NCBI GenBank assembly: GCA_900543705.1
Contig: UQSL01000034.1
Location: forward strand, 1 to 19,590
Length of the DNA stretch: 19,590 bases
DNA from: an uncultured Oscillospiraceae bacterium
GTDB lineage: Bacteria > Bacillota > Clostridia > Oscillospirales > Ruminococcaceae
Direction of reading: 5' to 3'
Shown here: in pieces, positions 14,266 to 19,590 of the stretch
How the letters are laid out: each line of letters begins with the position of its first letter
How positions within the stretch are numbered: position 1 is the first letter of the stretch
Made by a program: the position numbers and the translations under genes
The notes under the pieces: generated by a model
What the model saw: only the letters and a program-made list of their open reading frames with translations
What the model was told of the DNA's origin: nothing
Databases searched by the model: none

Positions 14266-16032
14266 ATGGACATTTTTAATGTCATTTCGCTGGCTGGCGG
14301 GCTCGCCATGTTTTTGTATGGTATGTCTACCATGGGAAGCGGATTGGAGAAACTTTCCGGCGGGCGGCTGGAACGCATTTTGGAGAAACTGACAAACAAT
14401 GTTTTCACCAGTGTTCTGTTTGGTTTGGTGGTCACGGCTTGTATTCAGAGCTCCTCCGCCACAACCGTTATTGTCGTCGGTTTTGTCAATGCCGGCATTC
14501 TTCGCCTGAGACAGGCGATCGGGGTTATTATGGGCGCCAACATCGGTACCACGATCACTGCACAGATCCTGCGTTTGTCTGACCTGTCCGGGGACAACTT
14601 TTTCCTGAAACTGTTAAAGCCGACCGCACTCGCGCCGATTGTAGCGATTATCGGTATTGCGCTGTTTATGTTTGCCAAGAAAACCTCTAAAAAGGATTTG
14701 GGTCAAATCCTGCTCGGATTCGGCATCCTGTTTGAGGGAATGTTCGCAATGGAAGGGGCAATGGCCCCACTTCAGAAATCCGAGGCGTTTGGTAATTTCC
14801 TGGTTGCCCTCTCCAACCCTGTCTTTGGTGTGGTAGCCGGCGCGCTTGTCACTGCGATTATTCAGAGTTCTTCCGCGTCGGTCGGTATTTTACAGGCGCT
14901 CAGCTCGACTGGAAAGCTCACCTATTCTGCAGCATTCCCTATTATTATGGGACAAAATATCGGTACCTGTATTACCTCGCTGCTCGCGAGTATCGGTACA
15001 AGTAAAAATGCAAAGCGTACGGCGATGGTGCATCTCTACTTTAACGTGATCGGCACAGTGTTATTCCTGATTGCAACCTATGCCGTTCAATATACCATCG
15101 GCTTTAGCTTCTGGGATTCTGCAATTGACCGTGGGGGCATCGCAAATTTCCATACGCTGTTCAACGTGGTTGTAACGCTCGTGTTTATTCCGTTTACCGG
15201 CCTGCTGGAAAGGCTGGCCTGCATGACGATTCGAGACAAAAATGGCAAAGCCGAAGCGCCGGTCAACGAGATCCTGGACGACCGTTTCCTTGTTTCCCCG
15301 TCACTGGCGCTGCAAAAGTGCACCAGCACAGTTGAGCGCATGGCGGCTCTTGCTAAGGAGAATTTCTCGCAGATTGTCACCCTTTTTGAAAAATATGATG
15401 GTAAAACCGCAGAGCGCGTCCGGGAATATGAGGATGCCATCGACAAGATGGAGGACAAGCTCGGTCAGTACCTGCTCAAGCTGACACAGAGAGAACTCAA
15501 TGAAAGCGAAAACAAAACGGTAACGGAATTGCTTCACCTCATCAACGAGTTCGAGCGTATCGGCGACTATGCCATCAATGTGCTGGAGAGTGCGGAGGAG
15601 ATGTTCAACCATAACATCTCCTTCTCGGAAGATGCGAAAAAGGAGCTTTCGGTCATCAATGAGGCAGTTGCGGAAATCATCGACAAGGCGTATACTTGTT
15701 TTGAAAACCGCGACAGTGTCGTGGCTGCAGGCATTGAGCCTCTGGAAGAAACCATCGACATGATTCAAGAAGCCCTCAAAAACCGCCATGTGGAGCGCCT
15801 GAAAGACGGAAAGTGCAGCATTGAAGCAGGGGTTGTCTTGCTCGATATCCTGACCAATCTTGAGCGTATCGCAGACCACTGTTCGAATATCGCACTGTAT
15901 ATCCTCGATTATAACAGCGAGGTTTCGCTCATTGACCATCATGAGTACCTGAAAAATATGCACGAGGGATCAAAAGAAGAGTTCAACCGGCTGCTGAGTG
16001 TATACGAGGAAAAATATTATGCCAGAATCTAA
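14266..16032 (+). CDS. Na/Pi cotransporter with C-terminal PhoU-like domain
   Basis: A 588-residue NptA/YjbB-type Na+-dependent phosphate cotransporter (SLC34-like). The membrane part (about 1-320) contains the two inverted QSSS repeats that bind substrate, Gln61-Ser-Ser-Ser and Gln200-Ser-Ser-Ser. The cytoplasmic tail (about 345-560) is PhoU-like, with paired LINEFERIGDYAINV and LTNLERIADHCSNIA helices. I take ATG 14266, since TAGGAGGAA precedes it at about 7 bases. A longer in-frame version starting at 14194 would begin almost at the promoter and add 24 polar residues. The PhoU tail and the PhoP-like boxes both point to phosphate-responsive uptake or efflux control. A PAS protein gene follows after 18 bases. 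Confidence 0.93.
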   Translation: MDIFNVISLAGGLAMFLYGMSTMGSGLEKLSGGRLERILEKLTNNVFTSVLFGLVVTACIQSSSATTVIVVGFVNAGILRLRQAIGVIMGANIGTTITAQILRLSDLSGDNFFLKLLKPTALAPIVAIIGIALFMFAKKTSKKDLGQILLGFGILFEGMFAMEGAMAPLQKSEAFGNFLVALSNPVFGVVAGALVTAIIQSSSASVGILQALSSTGKLTYSAAFPIIMGQNIGTCITSLLASIGTSKNAKRTAMVHLYFNVIGTVLFLIATYAVQYTIGFSFWDSAIDRGGIANFHTLFNVVVTLVFIPFTGLLERLACMTIRDKNGKAEAPVNEILDDRFLVSPSLALQKCTSTVERMAALAKENFSQIVTLFEKYDGKTAERVREYEDAIDKMEDKLGQYLLKLTQRELNESENKTVTELLHLINEFERIGDYAINVLESAEEMFNHNISFSEDAKKELSVINEAVAEIIDKAYTCFENRDSVVAAGIEPLEETIDMIQEALKNRHVERLKDGKCSIEAGVVLLDILTNLERIADHCSNIALYILDYNSEVSLIDHHEYLKNMHEGSKEEFNRLLSVYEEKYYARI

Positions 16033-16050
16033 AAGCAGGTAGGTACCTTT

Positions 16051-16398
16051 ATGACTGACGAACAGATTACATCCTACATTGTCGACGCGATTCCCTATCC
16101 GGTGGTCTTTGTCGACTGCGACCATATTATCCGCTACATGAATAAGGCAGCCCGTTACCATTATTATGAGGAGCGCGGCTACCGGGATTTGATTGGAAAA
16201 TCCCTGTTTGAGTGCCATCAGGAGGAGCGTTCGAAAGAGCACATCAAAGCCGCAGTGGAAAAGCTGAAGAACCACGCGAATGAGATTTTCCTCATGGTCG
16301 GGGTCAAAAACCAGCGAATTTACATCAATCCCGTCCGGGATGAAAACGGAGAACTGATTGGCTATTTTGAGCGCTATGAGCTCAATTTACAAAAATAG
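16051..16398 (+). CDS. single-domain PAS protein
   Basis: A 115-residue protein made up almost entirely of one PAS domain: an IVDAIPYPVVFVDCDHIIRY start, LIGKSLFECH in the middle and a closing NPVRDENGELIGYFERYEL strand pair. The GKSLFECH region resembles PAS domains of DUF438-type proteins, where a conserved CH pair follows. No output domain (kinase, GGDEF, HTH) is attached, so it could signal only by binding a partner. It lies 18 bases after the phosphate transporter with an AGGTAGG site and is probably co-transcribed, which suggests a role in sensing linked to that transporter. That link is inference. The ligand (flavin, heme or small molecule) is unknown. Confidence 0.8.
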   Translation: MTDEQITSYIVDAIPYPVVFVDCDHIIRYMNKAARYHYYEERGYRDLIGKSLFECHQEERSKEHIKAAVEKLKNHANEIFLMVGVKNQRIYINPVRDENGELIGYFERYELNLQK

Positions 16399-16449
16399 GG
16401 ATTTGCACTGTACCTTTGTCGGGAAAAATACAAAATGTAGAATTTTGGA

Positions 16450-16478
16450 TTGACAAACACGACCTGGGTCTATATAAT
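16450..16478 (+). promoter_or_regulatory. consensus sigma-A promoter of DUF177-rpmF
   Basis: Perfect TTGACA (16450-16455), a 17-bp spacer and perfect TATAAT (16473-16478), the ideal housekeeping promoter. Transcription would start near 16485, giving a leader of about 75 bases with a small GCGTG-AAA-CACGC hairpin (16515-16527) before ATG 16559. Strong constitutive, growth-linked expression fits a ribosomal protein operon. Confidence 0.85.
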
Positions 16479-16558
16479 ATTCCTGTGGCGGGTACTGTCA
16501 AAATGCCCCATCATGCGTGAAACACGCGGGTATGCCGCAGGGAAAGGTGCAAAATAAC

Positions 16559-17050
16559 ATGATAGACCTGAAAACATTGTTTCTAATTCCGGGTGAAATT
16601 AGGCAGATTGTCTGTGAAGTTTCTTTGGCGGATGTGAAAGTGTCTGGGTTCTATCCGTTTCCCACACCTGTTTCTGTTTGCGGCAGGGTGGAAAACGAAG
16701 CGGGAATCATCACACTTCGCTACACCGCAGTTATGGATATGCACGTCGTTTGTGACAGATGTCTGACCGAGTTCGACAAAAGACAGGAGCTGACTTTCAC
16801 TCATGTTCTGGTAACGGAACTGTCGAATGAAGATGACGATTCTTATCTTGTTGTCGAGGACGGACTGCTCGACATCGAAGAGCTTGTAGTGTCGGATATT
16901 TTGCTGGCAATGCCGTCAAAATTTCTGTGCAAAGCGGACTGCAAGGGACTTTGCCCCACTTGTGGGACAAACTTGAACGACAGTGAATGTAGTTGCGAAA
17001 AAAAGCAATACGATCCTCGCCTTGAAGCTCTTAAGGGGCTTTTACAATAG
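16559..17050 (+). CDS. DUF177 (YceD-like) protein
   Basis: A 163-residue DUF177/YceD family protein. The family is linked to 23S rRNA accumulation and ribosome assembly and is almost always encoded directly before rpmF, as here. Its signature is a central CDRC motif followed by FDKRQELTF, an acidic stretch (NEDDDSY), LDIEELVVSDILLAMP and a cysteine cluster near the C-terminus (CKADCKGLCPTCG) that may bind metal. I choose ATG 16559, which has GGAAAGGTG 9 bases upstream. An in-frame GTG at 16517 would lie inside the leader hairpin. rpmF starts 46 bases after the stop. Confidence 0.9.
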   Translation: MIDLKTLFLIPGEIRQIVCEVSLADVKVSGFYPFPTPVSVCGRVENEAGIITLRYTAVMDMHVVCDRCLTEFDKRQELTFTHVLVTELSNEDDDSYLVVEDGLLDIEELVVSDILLAMPSKFLCKADCKGLCPTCGTNLNDSECSCEKKQYDPRLEALKGLLQ

Positions 17051-17096
17051 GTTTCTGCCGTATGCCACGGCAAGACAATTGAAGGAGGTGCTGATC

Positions 17097-17279
17097 ATGG
17101 CGGTACCGAAGAGAAAATCTTCCAAAGCAAGACGCGACAAAAGACGTTCCAACGTGTGGAAACTTTCCATGCCTGGTTTCTCGAAGTGCACACAGTGCGG
17201 AGAACTCAAACTCGCTCATAGAGTATGTCCGAACTGCGGCTTCTACAAAGGCAAAGAGGTTATCAAGAAGGAAGCGTAA
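17097..17279 (+). CDS. rpmF: 50S ribosomal protein L32
   Basis: A 60-residue L32, a small basic protein of the large ribosomal subunit. It begins with the family-typical MAVPKRKSSKARRDKRRS and carries the four-cysteine zinc ribbon CTQCG...CPNCG, so it is the zinc-binding form. GAAGGAGGTG precedes ATG 17097, a very strong ribosome site. It is co-transcribed with the DUF177 gene from the consensus promoter and ends at a terminator 24 bases downstream. Normal length; no oddities. Confidence 0.97.
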   Translation: MAVPKRKSSKARRDKRRSNVWKLSMPGFSKCTQCGELKLAHRVCPNCGFYKGKEVIKKEA

Positions 17280-17302
17280 GCGTATGGGCTTCCTCAAAGA
17301 AG

Positions 17303-17333
17303 TAGAGGAGGAGAAATCCTTCTCTATTTTTTT
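17303..17333 (+). terminator. terminator of DUF177-rpmF
   Basis: 10-bp stem TAGAGGAGGA (17303-17312) and TCCTTCTCTA (17317-17326), including one G-U pair, closed by a GAAA tetraloop and followed by seven T. After it (17334-17467) lie a small hairpin, CCGGTTATT/AATACCGG at 17352-17370, and a possible but sub-optimal TTGATC...TATAAA promoter pair for the next gene. Confidence 0.9.
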
Positions 17334-17467
17334 CGCATGGAAAGCCTCCTGCCGGTTATTCTAATACCGGTGGGTTGATCGTAATCCTAATATGATATAA
17401 AGTATTCGGCGGAGGTTCGAATGGTATTTTCGAAATTTCTGCGGCACAAAGAACAGGAGGGATGGCA

Positions 17468-18778
17468 GTGAGCGTTACAATCAGTACGGTTCAACCGGGC
17501 TCCCCGGCTTTTCAAGCGGGAATTCGCGCGGGGGATACGCTGATGACTTTAAACGGTCACCCCATCCTGGATATTCTCGATTATCAATTTTACATGACCG
17601 AGCGTGCCGTTGCCGTGGCATTTCGCTCGCAGGGCGGCAGAATCTATGTAAAAAAAGTTCACAAGGACCAATATGAGGATTTGGGGCTCGGGTTTGAAAC
17701 CTATCTGATGGACAAGCACCGCACCTGCAAAAACAAATGCGTGTTCTGCTTTGTCGATCAGATGCCTCCGGGCATGCGGGAAAGCCTGTATGAGAAAGAC
17801 GACGATGCCAGGCTGTCCTTTTTATTCGGCAATTATATCACGCTGACAAATCTTGACCGCAGAGAAATCGACCGTATCAAGCTGATGCATATCAGCCCCA
17901 TCAATGTTTCCGTACACACCACCAATCCCGAGCTCCGGGTAAAGATGATGAAAAACCCCCGTGCCGGGGAGGTACTTTCCATCATCCGGGAACTGTGTGC
18001 AGCGGGAATCAAGGTGAATACGCAGATTGTCCTCTGTCCCGGGCTCAACGACGGGGAAGAGTTAAAACGTTCCTTACGGGAACTCAGCGCACTATATCCC
18101 AATGTGCAGAGTATCGCCTGTGTGCCGGTCGGGCTGACCGATTACCGGGACAAGCTTTTTCATCTGTATTCCTACACCCCTCAGCAGGCAAGGAAGGTCA
18201 TTGCAATCATCCACTCCTTTGCGGATGAAAATCAGAAAAACTACGGGGAGCGCGTCTGCTACCCTTCGGATGAGTTTTACCTCAAAGCGGGCCTCCCGAT
18301 TCCGTCGCCGGAATACTATGGGGAGTTCGACCAGCTCGAGAACGGGGTGGGAATGCTCGCGCTTCTCCGGCAGGAATTTGAATTAGCCCTTTCCATGGAA
18401 GACGGAGATACGCAGGAGAGGAATCTCTCAATTGCGACAGGCTTTGCGGCCTATCCGACACTTGAAATGCTCATCTCCCTGCTGAAGGAAAAATTCCCAA
18501 ACACGCGGTGCAGGGTCTATCCCATCCGCAACGATTTTTTTGGACACAATATCACGGTGGCGGGGCTTATCACCGCCACGGATTTGATGAAGCAGCTGGG
18601 GTCACAGCCGCTGGGGGACAGGCTTTTGCTCCCTTCGGTCATGCTGCGGCATGAGCAGGATAAATTTTTGGACGACCATACTGTGAAAGATGTGGAGGAA
18701 GCACTCCATGTCCCCATCACAGTCATCGACACAGACGGCGCGAGCCTACTCGATGCGGTACTTGGTCCAGACGCTTAA
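17468..18778 (+). CDS. PDZ-radical SAM-DUF512 protein
   Basis: A 436-residue protein of the DUF512 family. Order of parts: an N-terminal PDZ-like domain (about 3-65, with GSPAFQAGIRAGDTLMTLNG); a radical SAM module whose CxxxCxxC motif is Cys87, Cys91 and Cys94 (CKNKCVFCFVDQ), continuing through NVSVHTTNP and QIVLCPGLND; and the C-terminal DUF512 domain containing the FFGHNITVAGLITATDL segment. It should bind a 4Fe-4S cluster and S-adenosylmethionine; the reaction is not known. GTG 17468 is preferred because AGGAGG ends 7 bases before it, whereas ATG 17462 is only one base away. It lies directly upstream of der, a pairing conserved across Clostridia, which hints at a ribosome-related role. 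That role is unproven. Confidence 0.9.
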   Translation: MSVTISTVQPGSPAFQAGIRAGDTLMTLNGHPILDILDYQFYMTERAVAVAFRSQGGRIYVKKVHKDQYEDLGLGFETYLMDKHRTCKNKCVFCFVDQMPPGMRESLYEKDDDARLSFLFGNYITLTNLDRREIDRIKLMHISPINVSVHTTNPELRVKMMKNPRAGEVLSIIRELCAAGIKVNTQIVLCPGLNDGEELKRSLRELSALYPNVQSIACVPVGLTDYRDKLFHLYSYTPQQARKVIAIIHSFADENQKNYGERVCYPSDEFYLKAGLPIPSPEYYGEFDQLENGVGMLALLRQEFELALSMEDGDTQERNLSIATGFAAYPTLEMLISLLKEKFPNTRCRVYPIRNDFFGHNITVAGLITATDLMKQLGSQPLGDRLLLPSVMLRHEQDKFLDDHTVKDVEEALHVPITVIDTDGASLLDAVLGPDA

Positions 18779-18796
18779 AACAGGAGGCGAGGAAAA

Positions 18797-19590
18797 ATGG
18801 CAAAACCAGTGGTAGCAGTCGTGGGGCGGCCGAACGTCGGTAAATCGACCCTTTTTAACAAGCTCGTCGGGAAGCGGGTCTCCATTGTGGAGGATACGCC
18901 TGGCGTCACCAGAGACCGCATTTATTCCGAATGCGAATGGGCGGGCAAGAGCTTTATGCTCGTGGATACCGGGGGAATCGAGCCCCGTTCAAACGATGTG
19001 ATTCTCTCCCAGATGGAGAGGCAGGCGCAGCTTGCCATCGAAAGCGCGGACGTCATCGTGCTTGTCACCGATGTGACAACGGGCGTCACCGCGACCGATC
19101 ATGATGTGGCGACGATGCTCTTAAAAAGCGGAAAGCCGGTCGTGCTCTGCGTGAACAAATGCGACTCCGTCGGTCAGGTGCCGCCGGATTTCTATGAGTT
19201 TTACAACCTGGGGCGCGGCGATCCGGTCGCTGTTTCCTCTGTGCACGGGCACGGGACGGGTGATCTGCTTGAGGCGGTGTTTGCGGTGATGCCGCAGGCC
19301 GAGGAGGACAGTGAGGAAGAGGAATTCATCAAGGTCGCGGTCATCGGCAAGCCAAATGTCGGCAAGTCCTCCCTGATTAACAAAATCGCGGGGGAGGAGC
19401 GTGTCATTGTCTCCAACATCGCGGGGACGACCCGAGACGCGGTGGATACCAAAATCGAAAATGAATTCGGTAAGTTTATCTTCATCGATACGGCGGGCGT
19501 CCCCCACCAGAAAAAGAATGACGGGCCCCCTTGCGACCCCCGCGCGCCCCCGCCCCCCCCCGCCATAAGGTCGTCCACCAGCGCGTCGAA
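18797..19590 (+). CDS. der: ribosome-assembly GTPase Der (EngA), incomplete at the 3' end
   Basis: Double-GTPase Der, needed for maturation of the 50S subunit. The first G domain has GRPNVGKST (10-18), GVTRDR, DTGG and NKCD. A short acidic linker (EEDSEEEE) leads to the second with GKPNVGKSS (184-192), GTTRDAV and DTAG. The start is ATG 18797 behind GGAGGCGAGG, 18 bases after the DUF512 gene. The frame stays open to the right edge, but after about 19502 the translated sequence no longer looks like Der. The expected basic DTAGxRR region turns into a proline-rich, low-complexity string. Authentic coding therefore probably ends near 19500, and the rest of the gene, including its KH-like domain, is missing. 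Confidence 0.93.
   Translation, partial: MAKPVVAVVGRPNVGKSTLFNKLVGKRVSIVEDTPGVTRDRIYSECEWAGKSFMLVDTGGIEPRSNDVILSQMERQAQLAIESADVIVLVTDVTTGVTATDHDVATMLLKSGKPVVLCVNKCDSVGQVPPDFYEFYNLGRGDPVAVSSVHGHGTGDLLEAVFAVMPQAEEDSEEEEFIKVAVIGKPNVGKSSLINKIAGEERVIVSNIAGTTRDAVDTKIENEFGKFIFIDTAGVPHQKKNDGPPCDPRAPPPPPAIRSSTSAS

Noticed and set aside
19201..19578. Minus-strand open frame with a Gly-rich start at the right edge
   Set aside because: It begins in the suspect C-rich sequence and is antisense to der.
18797..19590. Reading the proline-rich end of the Der frame as a novel extension
   Set aside because: It replaces a conserved internal part of Der and is C-homopolymer-rich at the window edge, so an artefact is far more likely.

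Overview
The window looks like a low-to-moderate GC Firmicute chromosome, most likely an anaerobic clostridium of the Oscillospiraceae/Ruminococcaceae type. Pointers are the gene order cmk - plsC - ispH fused to rpsA, the DUF177 - rpmF pair, a PDZ/radical-SAM/DUF512 gene directly before der, strong AAGGAGG ribosome sites, frequent GTG and TTG starts, and an MEP-pathway enzyme fused to ribosomal protein S1, an arrangement known from Clostridia. No tRNA, rRNA, CRISPR array or insertion sequence was seen.

Layout. (1) 1-256: end of a permease, followed by a 3' region with several hairpins and a terminator. (2) 0.6-4.74 kb: a heterodimeric ABC exporter (two half-transporters) translationally coupled to a DUF3267 zincin-like membrane protein whose first metal-binding histidine is missing. 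(3) 4.9-5.85 kb: a MurR/RpiR sugar-phosphate-type regulator with its own promoter. (4) 5.9-10.5 kb: a housekeeping block made of a BaiN/HI0933-like flavoprotein, cytidylate kinase, 1-acyl-glycerol-3-phosphate acyltransferase and the IspH-S1 fusion, ending at a strong terminator. (5) 10.5-13.9 kb: a looser accessory stretch with a 60-residue membrane protein, a truncated ribokinase, a MATE efflux pump on the minus strand, a short QueG-like 4Fe-4S protein and the C-terminal remnant of a membrane protein. (6) 14.0-16.4 kb: a Na/Pi cotransporter with a PhoU-like tail, preceded by PhoP-box-like repeats, plus a single-domain PAS protein. (7) 16.45-17.33 kb: DUF177 and rpmF behind a consensus sigma-A promoter. 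(8) 17.5 kb to the end: the PDZ-radical SAM-DUF512 protein and the first half of der.

The housekeeping blocks link nucleotide supply (CMP kinase), phospholipid synthesis (PlsC), isoprenoids (IspH) and translation or ribosome assembly (S1, L32, DUF177, Der). The exporter, MATE pump and phosphate transporter are membrane functions placed between them. I see no clear new multi-gene system. The points most worth a second look are the zincin-like partner of the ABC pair with NExxH in place of HExxH, the internal ribosome site inside the ispH-rpsA fusion, and the decayed stretch at 10.5-13.9 kb. The last ~85 bases are C-rich and break the Der protein, and probably do not belong to the genuine chromosome sequence.
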